Assembly (NCBI GenBank): GCA_023260615.1
Contig: JALQUY010000024.1
Location: 8,858 to 16,518 of the forward strand
Source of the DNA: Schleiferiaceae bacterium
GTDB taxonomy: Bacteria > Bacteroidota > Bacteroidia > Flavobacteriales > Schleiferiaceae
DNA length: 7,661 bases
Reading direction: 5' to 3'
Part shown: in pieces, positions 1 to 6,436 of the stretch
How positions within the stretch are numbered: position 1 is the first letter of the stretch
Layout of the letters: each line of letters starts with the position of its first letter
Program-made: the position numbers and the translations under genes
The notes under the pieces: model-generated
What the model saw: the letters and a program-made list of their open reading frames with translations, nothing else
What the model was told of the DNA's origin: nothing
Database searches by the model: none

Positions 1-1176
1 CACGGACAGTCCCCGTTAGTCATTGTGGTATCCGCAATGGGCAAAACGACCAACGCCCTCGAAGCCTACTTGCAACAACGCGAGCAAGGATTTGACGCAG
101 AGGCGGCCAAAGGCCTAGAGGCGGTTATGGCCTACCACGCCGGCATCGCCCAGGAAGTGGGGATTTGGACAGATGCCCTGGAGGCCGCAGTCCAAGCCGA
201 ATGGCAGCGCATTGCCGCCCTAGATACGTCCGCCCCCTACGGCCAGCGCTACGATGCTACCGTTTCCGCAGGTGAAGTGGTGTCTTCGTTGATTTTGCAA
301 GCGGCTCTTCAATCCGGCGGCCTAGAAGTTGGTTGGGTGGATGCCCGCAAAGTGGTGAAGACCAATGCGGATCACCGCCGTGCGACCGTGGACTGGGAGG
401 CTACCGAATCTGCCATAGCACAGGCTTTGCCCGATGCTGGAATCCATGTTACACAGGGCTTCATCGCTTCGGGTCCCAAGGGCCAAATCACGACCTTGGG
501 CCGCGAAGGCTCCGACTATTCGGCGGCCATTTTTGCCTATGCCTTGCATGCGGGCGAACTCACCATTTGGAAAGATGTGCCAGGCGTACTCAGTGGAGAT
601 CCCAAGGTCTTCGGGGATGTAGAGCTCCTGCGCGAAATTCCCTACACCGAAGCCATTGAATTGGCTTTCTACGGGGCATCCGTTATCCACCCCAAAACGA
701 TTCAACCGCTTCAGGGCCGGAACATCGTACTGCACGTCCGTTCCTTCCTAGATCCAAGCTTGCCCGCAACCCGCATTGCCAACGTGCCAGCGCTGGAGCC
801 CATGGTGCCCTGCTGGATCCAAAAGTCCAATCAGGTCGTCTTCACGGTAGGCACCCGGGATTTAAGTTTCTTGTCCGAAGGCCACCTCGCCGAGGTTTAC
901 CGCACTTTTTCGGATGCAGGTTTGCTCGTCAATCTCGCCCAGCACGCCGCCGTTTCGTCGCGCTTCTGTGTCACGGCCGACCGTATTGCTGTACCGAAAG
1001 CGCTTCAAGCCTTGGAGGCCCGTTACCGGGTGACGCTTGAAGAAGGCCTTTGCCTCTACACGGTTCGCCGTCCGCACGAAGCGGCCCGGCAATGGCTACA
1101 GGAGCGGGGTGAACTTCGCTTTGAGCAACGCAGTGGGCTGGTGGATCAAGTGGTGTTGAAGGAAACGATTTCCTAA
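1..1176 (+). CDS. lysC: Aspartate kinase (5'-truncated by window edge)
   Basis: This enzyme phosphorylates L-aspartate with ATP, the first step towards lysine, threonine, methionine and diaminopimelate, in the cytoplasm. The frame is open from base 1, so the gene begins upstream. By comparison with the family, about 25-30 N-terminal residues, including the KFGG ATP-binding motif, are missing. The 391 visible residues contain VVSAMGKTTNALE (9-21), SAGE (89-92), DARKVVKTN (114-122), the kinase signature TTLGREGSD (164-172), KDVPGVLSGDP (191-201) and GASVIHPKTIQPL (226-238). About 120 residues of ACT-type regulatory region follow, which suggests end-product feedback control. There is no homoserine dehydrogenase domain, so it is the monofunctional form, and its C-terminus resembles Bacteroidota enzymes. 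A GTG at 25 is in frame but lies inside the conserved core and is not the start. The acyltransferase gene starts 25 nt downstream on the same strand, so co-transcription is likely. Confidence 0.95.
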   Translation, partial: HGQSPLVIVVSAMGKTTNALEAYLQQREQGFDAEAAKGLEAVMAYHAGIAQEVGIWTDALEAAVQAEWQRIAALDTSAPYGQRYDATVSAGEVVSSLILQAALQSGGLEVGWVDARKVVKTNADHRRATVDWEATESAIAQALPDAGIHVTQGFIASGPKGQITTLGREGSDYSAAIFAYALHAGELTIWKDVPGVLSGDPKVFGDVELLREIPYTEAIELAFYGASVIHPKTIQPLQGRNIVLHVRSFLDPSLPATRIANVPALEPMVPCWIQKSNQVVFTVGTRDLSFLSEGHLAEVYRTFSDAGLLVNLAQHAAVSSRFCVTADRIAVPKALQALEARYRVTLEEGLCLYTVRRPHEAARQWLQERGELRFEQRSGLVDQVVLKETIS

Positions 1177-1187
1177 CATACGCCGCC

Positions 1188-1195
1188 TACATTTG
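1188..1195 (+). promoter_or_regulatory. Possible Bacteroidota -7 promoter element
   Basis: TACATTTG matches the Bacteroidota -7 consensus TAnnTTTG at all six fixed positions and ends 6 nt before the ATG at 1202. No TTG lies at the usual 17-23 nt upstream, so the -33 half is missing. A start site about 7 nt downstream would give an almost leaderless mRNA. A small hairpin (CCGCC 1183-1187, GGCGG 1195-1199, 7-nt loop) overlaps it. An isolated six-base match can occur by chance, so this is only a candidate internal promoter between lysC and the acyltransferase gene. Confidence 0.2.
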
Positions 1196-1201
1196 GCGGA
1201 G

Positions 1202-3010
1202 ATGCAACCGCTAAATTCAAATCCACACCTACTTTCCGTCTCGGAGGTAATGGCATTTCTAAAGTGGCCTAGTTTTTTACGGCCTGTGGTTTGGCTCATT
1301 TTTGGACTTCTAGGGTGGCACCGATTGAATCGGGTCTATGCGAAGTACAGCGATCGAAAGGGACTGGATTTTGTTCATGCCTTGGTCCAGAGCAGAGGGG
1401 TGAAGCTTCGGTATTTCGCATCGGATTTGGATAGAATTCCCCGCCAAGGACCTGCGGTTCTTGTGGCCAATCATCCGCTTGGAGCGTTGGATGGCCTGCT
1501 CTTGCTTCAATTGGTGCATTCTGTTCGTCCAGATGTGAAAATCATGGGCAATGCGTTGTTGCATCGAATTGAACCGTTGAGGCCATTCTTGGTAGGGGTG
1601 TCACCCTACGACGGAGAACTCCGTCGCCCAGTGGCCTCTGGTCGTGGCTTGCTAAATGCCAAAGCGCATGTTGAGGGAGGCGGTGTGCTGATTCTCTTTC
1701 CATCCGGAGAAGTGTCCTCTTTATCCTGGAGGAGGCTCAAGCTCTGGGAACCCACTTGGAGCAGCACCATTCTGAAATTTTTACAAAAATTGGATGCTCC
1801 CATTCACCCTGTGGATATTCATGCGAGCCTATCCATTGGTTTTTACCTACTAGGTTCCTTTGGGCCCATGATGAGAACCGTATTGCTCCCGGGTGAAGCT
1901 GTCCGAAAGCGCTTATTCTATCCCGTGGATATCCGTATTGGCAAAGGACAGCGCTTTTCGGAAACCGCGCAAGATGCCCTCTATTCGGCCCTAGAAACGC
2001 GCAGAAACCAACTCCGAAATCTAGCCCCCAAAGACAAAAGTCCTCGCTTTTTTGTGCAACGCCCACGAAAGCAGGTTCCCATTGCGGACCCCTTGGAGCT
2101 AGATGCGGTGGCCATGGAAATGGACCGTTTGGTGAAGGCAGATAAGACGTTAACGGCGCATGGACCTTATCTCGTGCTAATTGCGGAGGCTCATCAAATA
2201 CCGAAAGGACTCTTAGAAATTGGACGACTGCGCGAAATCACATTCCGGGCTATCGGGGAGGGAAGCGGGAGGTCCCGCGATTTGGACGCCTTTGATCAAA
2301 CGTATCGGCATCTGATTCTTTGGGACACTACCTCAAGCACCATACAGGGCGCCTACCGTTTGGGTTTTGGGCCGGAACTATACGCCGCGGGAAAAATTCG
2401 GGCCTTTTACCTTCGGGAATTTTTTAAAATCAAAGGCAGCGCCAAGACGTTTATGTCCCAAAGTTTGGAAATGGGCCGGGCGTTTATTATTCCGGAAGCA
2501 CAGCAAAAGCCCTTTCCGCTTTTCTTGCTTTGGAAAGGTATTATTCATGTCCTCCTACGATATCCTGAACTGAGGTATGTGATAGGAAGTGTTTCTATTT
2601 CGAACACCTATTCCAAACACAGTCAAGCCGTGATGTTGGCTTTTATCAAGCATCATTTTTGGGATGCGCGCTGGTCGTCCAATTTTAAACCCAAAAAGGC
2701 GTTTAGATTACGATTGCGAGGGGAAGATCAACGATTTGTTGCCGCGTCCAAGCCGGAAGACTTGGTGCATTTTGATCGGATGATTGGGGATGTAGAGCCT
2801 GAGGGCATTCGAATGCCGGTTTTGATTAAGAAGTACATTGGTCAGAATGCCAAGGTCCTGGGATTTAACCGAGATCCGGATTTCAATACCGTAGACGCCT
2901 TGATGTATATGGACATCGAAGATCTTCCTGAAAAAACCGTGGCCCCTGTGCTACAGGAGCTCGCAGAAGGACTCCGCTTACCAGGTGTAGAAGGAGTAGA
3001 TCAGGCCTAG
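1202..3010 (+). CDS. OlsF-like fused lysophospholipid acyltransferase / GNAT N-acyltransferase
   Basis: The 602-residue protein joins two acyltransferase domains. Residues about 65-250 are PlsC-like, with VANHPLGALDG (88-98) as the catalytic His/Asp block and FPSGE (166-170) as the substrate-binding block. The His-Asp spacing is HX5D instead of the textbook HX4D, which as I recall is normal for this subfamily. Residues about 325-580 match the hemolysin/autoinducer-synthase-like GNAT family (Acetyltransf_5), with LREITFRAIGEGSGR (343-357), DLDAFDQTY (360-368), GAYRLG (383-388) and GSVSISNTYS (462-471). Bifunctional OlsF enzymes with this order N-acylate and then O-acylate an amino acid to form ornithine-type lipids. 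Here the amino acid could be ornithine, glycine, serine or lysine, and the sequence does not say which. The enzyme probably acts at the inner membrane. I chose ATG 1202, although an in-frame TTG lies at 1193 and another ATG at 1250. The 3' end overlaps the opposing barrel gene by 33 nt. Confidence 0.85.
   Translation: MQPLNSNPHLLSVSEVMAFLKWPSFLRPVVWLIFGLLGWHRLNRVYAKYSDRKGLDFVHALVQSRGVKLRYFASDLDRIPRQGPAVLVANHPLGALDGLLLLQLVHSVRPDVKIMGNALLHRIEPLRPFLVGVSPYDGELRRPVASGRGLLNAKAHVEGGGVLILFPSGEVSSLSWRRLKLWEPTWSSTILKFLQKLDAPIHPVDIHASLSIGFYLLGSFGPMMRTVLLPGEAVRKRLFYPVDIRIGKGQRFSETAQDALYSALETRRNQLRNLAPKDKSPRFFVQRPRKQVPIADPLELDAVAMEMDRLVKADKTLTAHGPYLVLIAEAHQIPKGLLEIGRLREITFRAIGEGSGRSRDLDAFDQTYRHLILWDTTSSTIQGAYRLGFGPELYAAGKIRAFYLREFFKIKGSAKTFMSQSLEMGRAFIIPEAQQKPFPLFLLWKGIIHVLLRYPELRYVIGSVSISNTYSKHSQAVMLAFIKHHFWDARWSSNFKPKKAFRLRLRGEDQRFVAASKPEDLVHFDRMIGDVEPEGIRMPVLIKKYIGQNAKVLGFNRDPDFNTVDALMYMDIEDLPEKTVAPVLQELAEGLRLPGVEGVDQA
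2931..2960 (-). terminator. Possible weak intrinsic terminator of the barrel gene, inside the acyltransferase CDS
   Basis: Read on the minus strand, an 8-bp stem (GCTCCTGT at 2960-2953 with ACAGGGGC at 2949-2942, one T-G wobble) closes an AGC loop. It is followed by five bases (CACGG) and then six T (2936-2931). It begins 18 nt beyond the TAA of the outer-membrane protein gene. The gap between stem and T-run is longer than in efficient terminators, and all of it lies within the acyltransferase coding sequence, so function is uncertain. Confidence 0.3.
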
Positions 3011-3637
3011 ACGCAATCCCGTTAGGCGGTCCCAAGTCGCATCATCGGCGGTATGCCAGCCCTCTAATTCATCGCCAGGTACAGCGGTTGTATACCATTC
3101 AACGGTGCTGGAGAGGTGTTCGGTATGGCGCATTTTAAAGCCCAAACCGCCTCCCAAAGTGGCAGAGATGTTGGTGCCTGGGTCAAAGGTGATGTTGGTC
3201 GGATAGGCAATGTCCTCCATGTAGCTCGACTGGCTCATGACAATTCCAGTTGTACCAAAGATGTAAGGCGTTGCGCCGTTCCGTTTCCAGTACTTGCCGT
3301 AGGGAAGGAGGTGGTAGGTGATTCGTGCCGCAGAAGAAACATACTTAGTATTCAATTCAACCCCCGTAAAGCTGCCTTTGTGGTTGGCGTTGTCTGCGTA
3401 CAAGGTTCCATAGTCTGCTTCCGCACCAAATCCCCAGCGGGAGCCGGTGTAAAAGCTAAATTCGGCTCCCAAGGCTGGACGCACCTCTTGAAGCATGGCA
3501 TTGATATCCCCCGTGGCAAAATCGCCCACGTGGCTGGAGCTGCCCACATGAATGTTCAAATTCAAGGACTGCAAAGAGCGCTGCGCAAAGGCAGAGGTGC
3601 TGAGGGCCAAAAGGGCGACAGGGAGTAGGAATCTCAT
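2978..3637 (-). CDS. Outer-membrane beta-barrel protein, DUF6089-like
   Basis: This is a 219-residue protein of unknown specific role. It starts with a clear signal peptide (MRFLLPVALLALSTSAFA, cleavage expected before Gln19). The mature part is made of alternating polar and hydrophobic strands separated by short polar turns, and it ends in an aromatic residue (YSFYTW), as outer-membrane barrels do. Residues 31-52 (GD, RPALG), the RWGFGAEADYGTLYADN segment, ELNTKYVS (95-102), TPYIFGTTGI (123-132) and the closing strand GLRLGLIYSF resemble the small Bacteroidota porin-like barrel family (DUF6089), recalled without a search. Its likely location is the outer membrane. Its last 33 nt overlap the end of the convergent acyltransferase gene. 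Only about 36 nt separate its ATG from the T-run and stem of the preceding gene's terminator, leaving little room for a promoter. One weak -7-like match, TATTTTAG, lies at 3649-3642. Confidence 0.85.
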   Translation of the reverse strand: MRFLLPVALLALSTSAFAQRSLQSLNLNIHVGSSSHVGDFATGDINAMLQEVRPALGAEFSFYTGSRWGFGAEADYGTLYADNANHKGSFTGVELNTKYVSSAARITYHLLPYGKYWKRNGATPYIFGTTGIVMSQSSYMEDIAYPTNITFDPGTNISATLGGGLGFKMRHTEHLSSTVEWYTTAVPGDELEGWHTADDATWDRLTGLRLGLIYSFYTW

Positions 3638-3663
3638 GGTGCTAAAATATCTCGGAATGGGCT

Positions 3664-3697
3664 GAAAAAGAAACGGGGAGCAAAAACTTGCTCCCCG
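3664..3697 (-). terminator. Rho-independent terminator of the small exported protein gene
   Basis: On the minus strand a perfect 10-bp stem (CGGGGAGCAA at 3697-3688, TTGCTCCCCG at 3683-3674) closes a GTTT loop. It is followed directly by TTTCTTTTTC (3673-3664). It starts 24 nt after the TGA of the 131-residue gene. The T-tract lies on the minus-strand 3' side, so this is a good terminator for the gene at 4117-3722. The plus-strand side has no T-tract. Confidence 0.9.
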
Positions 3698-3721
3698 AGA
3701 CTAAACTAACAATGCTTCGGT

Positions 3722-4117
3722 TCAATTCTGAGCGAGCGTGGCGGTTGAGACGTCATGCATGCGCGTTGTTTTAATCAAGGTGCCTGATTCGTCGTATACA
3801 CGAATAAGTGCGATCTCGCCATTCATACGGTAGACGACACGGCCAATGTACTTGCCTTGGTTCATTTGGCCTTGAACGGTCACATAGGTCTGGTTGTCGA
3901 TGCGTTCCTCCACGAGGAAGGCGCCTTCGCGAATTCCATCGCGGGTTACATGGTAAAAATTCCCCGTAGGTTCAGTCACCTTGATTAGGTTAGCATCGAC
4001 CAATTGGTAGGTCGGCTGGGTTCCTTGTTCGGGGCGCAGGTCCTGGGCATCCACGGTGAGTGAGAGCCCGGTGCTCAACAGCGCCAAGAGAAAAAATCGT
4101 GTTTTCATGGCGTCCAT
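3722..4117 (-). CDS. Small exported protein of unknown function
   Basis: I do not recognise a family for this 131-residue protein. It has an N-terminal export signal (MKTRFFLLALLSTGLSL preceded by MDA), with likely cleavage near residue 24 (VDA-QDL). The mature part of about 107 residues is polar, has no cysteine and no further membrane segment, and is rich in predicted beta strands. Phrases such as YHVTRDGIREGAFLVEE, GQMNQGKYIGRVVYRMNG and RVYDESGTLIK recall the short strand-turn units of YwqK/MORN-like proteins, but the match is too loose to name. Translation may start at 4117 or at the in-frame ATG 4108. The upstream TTAAAATGG context is A-rich, as is usual in Bacteroidota, and favours 4117. 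It has a consensus promoter just upstream (4166-4136) and its own strong terminator, so it is probably a monocistronic, well-expressed periplasmic or surface protein. Confidence 0.75.
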   Translation of the reverse strand: MDAMKTRFFLLALLSTGLSLTVDAQDLRPEQGTQPTYQLVDANLIKVTEPTGNFYHVTRDGIREGAFLVEERIDNQTYVTVQGQMNQGKYIGRVVYRMNGEIALIRVYDESGTLIKTTRMHDVSTATLAQN

Positions 4118-4135
4118 TTTAAGGTTTTGTTAAGT

Positions 4136-4166
4136 CAAAGTTAACACAAAATTTACATTGCGCCAA
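4136..4166 (-). promoter_or_regulatory. Bacteroidota-type promoter of the small exported protein gene
   Basis: On the minus strand a TTG (-33 element, 4166-4164) is followed after exactly 20 nt by TAACTTTG (4143-4136), a perfect match to TAnnTTTG. Both boxes and the spacing fit the primary sigma factor consensus known in Bacteroidota. A start site near 4130 would leave a leader of roughly 12-15 nt before ATG 4117. The -33 box directly abuts the TAG stop (4169-4167) of the upstream dehydrogenase gene. Confidence 0.7.
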
Positions 4167-4180
4167 CTAGTGTAAAATTT
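4148..4180. repeat. Inner imperfect inverted repeat
   Basis: AAAATTTACA (4148-4157) and TGTAAAATTT (4171-4180) are inverted copies matching at 9 of 10 positions, with 13 nt between them. They lie within the loop of the larger 13-bp inverted repeat and flank the -33 box of the promoter and the dehydrogenase stop codon. The arms are A/T-rich, so some of this symmetry could be chance. Confidence 0.5.
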
Positions 4181-5093
4181 TTCTTAACAAAACCTCTCCC
4201 ATTTTCGGGAAGGACTGCTGGCTCCAGCCGGCAATGTGAGGGGTGATGAGCACCCTTGGATCGTTGCAAAAGTCTGAAAACCAAGTAGGTTGATTCTCTA
4301 GTCCTTCGAGCGAACTCTTTTCAAGGTCGAGAACATCCAAGGCTACGCCGCGGAGTTGGCCGTTTTGCAGGGCCTGCCACAGGGCTTCCGATTGCAGGAC
4401 TTTGCCGCGGCTAGTGTTCAGGAAATAGGGTTGGCGGCCGCATTTTGCGAGGAATTCCGTGTTGACCATGCCTTGGGTTTCTGGCGTGAGCGGAACGTGC
4501 AAGCTGATGACATCGGAGCGTTCCAGCAAGGTGTCGAGGTCGACTTCCAGCACGTGGTTGGGGCTGTAGCCCGACTTGAACTTGTCGTAGGCGATGGCGT
4601 TCACACCAAAGCCTTGAAGGCGTTCCGCAAAGGCGGAACCCATGTGGCCGTATCCGATGATGCCTACGGTGCTGCCTTCGAGCTCCCAACCCGTGTTTTC
4701 GGCACGCAGCCATTGGCCCTGCCGGACCTCGCTGTTGGACCAGGCAATCCGGTGGATGAGGCTGAGCAAGAGACCCATACAGTGTTCGCCTACGGCGGTT
4801 CGGTTGCCTTCTGGAGCACTGTGCAGCACAATGCCGCGGGCTGCGGCTGCAGTTCGGTCGATATTTTCCACGCCTGAGCCCAAGCGACCAATCCACTGAA
4901 GGTTGGGGGCTTGATCTAAGAGGTCTGAGGTGATTTTGAGTCGGCTTCGGACCAAGATGCCGACCGCTTCAGCCAAATGCGGTTGCAGTGCCTCCAAAGG
5001 GGTGAAATACTGCCGATTGAGGGTAAATCCGGCGCGTTCCAAGCCCGTCTCAAGACCGGCATCCGTGGAGTCGAGTGCCAGGATGACACTCAC
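4167..5093 (-). CDS. D-isomer-specific 2-hydroxyacid dehydrogenase (3-phosphoglycerate-dehydrogenase-like)
   Basis: This 308-residue enzyme should reversibly oxidise a D-2-hydroxyacid with NAD. The Rossmann motif GYGHMG is at 147-152, and Asp170 is placed to select NAD over NADP. The expected catalytic triad is present: Arg229 in NTSRG, Glu258 five residues after Asp253 of ALDV, and His286 in TPHIAG. The substrate-side segment RLGSGVENID (70-79) is also typical. It resembles SerA but lacks the C-terminal ACT domain of the longer, serine-inhibited forms, so phosphoglycerate is only one candidate substrate. Other hydroxyacids or glyoxylate-type compounds remain possible. Translation starts at a GTG, with no ATG nearby. 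The GTGA at 5093-5090 overlaps this start with the mgtE stop, which indicates translational coupling. It is the last gene of the minus-strand operon. Its last codons form one arm of an inverted repeat. Confidence 0.9.
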   Translation of the reverse strand: MSVILALDSTDAGLETGLERAGFTLNRQYFTPLEALQPHLAEAVGILVRSRLKITSDLLDQAPNLQWIGRLGSGVENIDRTAAAARGIVLHSAPEGNRTAVGEHCMGLLLSLIHRIAWSNSEVRQGQWLRAENTGWELEGSTVGIIGYGHMGSAFAERLQGFGVNAIAYDKFKSGYSPNHVLEVDLDTLLERSDVISLHVPLTPETQGMVNTEFLAKCGRQPYFLNTSRGKVLQSEALWQALQNGQLRGVALDVLDLEKSSLEGLENQPTWFSDFCNDPRVLITPHIAGWSQQSFPKMGEVLLRKILH

Positions 5094-6436
5094 AGCAAAG
5101 CGTTTGCGATTGCGAAGTAGATGCTCAGTCCCAGCACGTCATTGGTCGTTGTAATAAAGGGACCGGTCGCTAAGGCGGGGTCAATGCCGTAATGGTCCAG
5201 CACCCAGGGAATGGCTGTGCCAAACAAGCTGGCAAACAGGATGACCGCCAAGAGCGATCCACCTACTGTGGTGGCGAAGAGCAAGCCGTGCCCCATGGCC
5301 CAGCTGTAGAGCAAGATGACGAGGGCACAGATCAAGCCGTTAAAGAGTCCCACTCCCAATTCGCGGCTCAAGCGGTTCCACAGTTTTTTCTGCAGGGTAG
5401 AATTGGCAATGGCCTGGACCACAATGGCCGAGGACTGTACCCCTACATTTCCACCCATGGCCGCGATGAGGGGCATGAAGAAGGCGATTTGAGGGATGAG
5501 AATGAGTTCGGACTCGTTGCGGGCGATGACGGTAGAGGTCAAGACGCCCCCGAGCAGACCGACGAGCAGCCAGGGCAGTCGGGCGCGAGTCATTTCAAAT
5601 AAGCCGTCGTCGTTGCTGACCTCATCGGACAGACCGGACATCAATTGGTAGTTGCTATCGGCCTCTTCCTGAATGACATCCACGACGTCGTCCAGGGTAA
5701 TGCGGCCCAGCAGGCGGCCGAGTTCGTCCACGACGGGAATGACAAAGAGGTCGTACTTCTTCATGATGCGCGCCACTTCTTGGTCTTCGGTCGTGGAGGT
5801 GACCGAACGCGCTTTGCGCTCAAACACTTCCGAAATAGGGGTACGTGTGCTGGTGGTCAACAACTTCTTCAAGGATAGCGAGCCCAAAAGCACATCGTTG
5901 TCGTCCACGACGTACACGGCGTGCACCACGTCCACGTCTTCCGCTTGGCGGCGCATCTCTCGGACACAGCGCATCACCGTCCAATTCTCGTTGACTTTGA
6001 CCAGTTCAGTCGCCATGAGGGAGCCCGCAGTGCCTTCCGCATGGGTCAACAGGTCGGCCAAATCTTTCGCGAGCTCCAAATCTTCCAAGTTGGAGAGGAC
6101 TTCGCGTTTCTTTTCTTCAGGCAGTTCTGAAATCAAATCCGCCGCATCGTCCGTGTCCATGTTGTCCACGACGACCTGAGCGATTTCCTTACCCGTGTAG
6201 TTTTCTAATATCTCGCCGCGCAAATCCTCGTCGAAGTAGACGATGATGTCCGAAAACTGTTCTGGCGGGAGCATTTGCATGAGGTGCAAGACCTCTTCGC
6301 TGTCCAGCGATTGGGCTACTTCGGCGATGTCCGCCGCGTGTACATCGAGCAAAAGGCTTTCTACCCCGGCGGAATGTTTATCCTCCAGGTGTTGGCGCAG
6401 GGCCTTGATGTATTCCGGAGTGATCTGGAAGGCCAT
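5090..6436 (-). CDS. mgtE: Magnesium transporter MgtE
   Basis: MgtE is a homodimeric inner-membrane Mg2+ channel that closes when cytosolic Mg2+ is high. The 448-residue protein has the full family layout: a helical MgtE N-domain (about 25-130, with HAADIAEV, PPEQFSDI and MDTDDAADLISELP), then TAGSLMATE (136-144), then paired CBS domains (about 140-260, including FVIPVVDELGRLLGRITLDD). A connecting helix and a five-helix membrane domain (about 285-448) follow. The pore signature GGNVGVQS (328-335) and TGPFITTTNDVLGL (424-437, with Asp433 in the ion path) are intact. Gating is expected through Mg2+ binding to the N and CBS domains. I see no Mg2+ riboswitch upstream, because the start lies inside the end of rsmA. 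The start MAFQITPEYIK fits the family. It overlaps the rsmA reading frame by 59 nt and the dehydrogenase start by 4 nt. Confidence 0.97.
   Translation of the reverse strand: MAFQITPEYIKALRQHLEDKHSAGVESLLLDVHAADIAEVAQSLDSEEVLHLMQMLPPEQFSDIIVYFDEDLRGEILENYTGKEIAQVVVDNMDTDDAADLISELPEEKKREVLSNLEDLELAKDLADLLTHAEGTAGSLMATELVKVNENWTVMRCVREMRRQAEDVDVVHAVYVVDDNDVLLGSLSLKKLLTTSTRTPISEVFERKARSVTSTTEDQEVARIMKKYDLFVIPVVDELGRLLGRITLDDVVDVIQEEADSNYQLMSGLSDEVSNDDGLFEMTRARLPWLLVGLLGGVLTSTVIARNESELILIPQIAFFMPLIAAMGGNVGVQSSAIVVQAIANSTLQKKLWNRLSRELGVGLFNGLICALVILLYSWAMGHGLLFATTVGGSLLAVILFASLFGTAIPWVLDHYGIDPALATGPFITTTNDVLGLSIYFAIANALL

Larger units (their letters stand above)
4122..4195. repeat. 13-bp perfect inverted repeat around the dehydrogenase 3' end
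   Basis: AGGTTTTGTTAAG at 4122-4134 is repeated exactly in inverse at 4183-4195 (CTTAACAAAACCT), with 48 nt between the arms. One arm is in the last codons of the dehydrogenase gene. The other covers the leader of the small exported protein gene and ends 4 nt before its ATG. The promoter of that gene lies in the loop. RNA read through from the operon could fold this 13-bp stem, whereas RNA started at the local promoter would carry only the second arm. Confidence 0.8.

Noticed and set aside
322..735. Minus-strand open frame of 137 codons inside lysC
   Set aside because: It lies across the aspartate kinase catalytic core and has no recognisable features.
1193..1201. TTG at 1193 as the acyltransferase start
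   Set aside because: It adds only three residues before an ATG at 1202, and family alignments begin after that ATG, so the ATG is preferred, although TTG cannot be excluded.
3116..3628. Plus-strand open frame of 170 codons opposite the barrel gene
   Set aside because: The minus-strand protein has a signal peptide, barrel strands and an aromatic C-terminus. The plus-strand product looks like a shadow.
4356..4877. Plus-strand open frame of 173 codons opposite the dehydrogenase
   Set aside because: The minus-strand frame carries every dehydrogenase motif. The antisense product has low-complexity composition and no start context.
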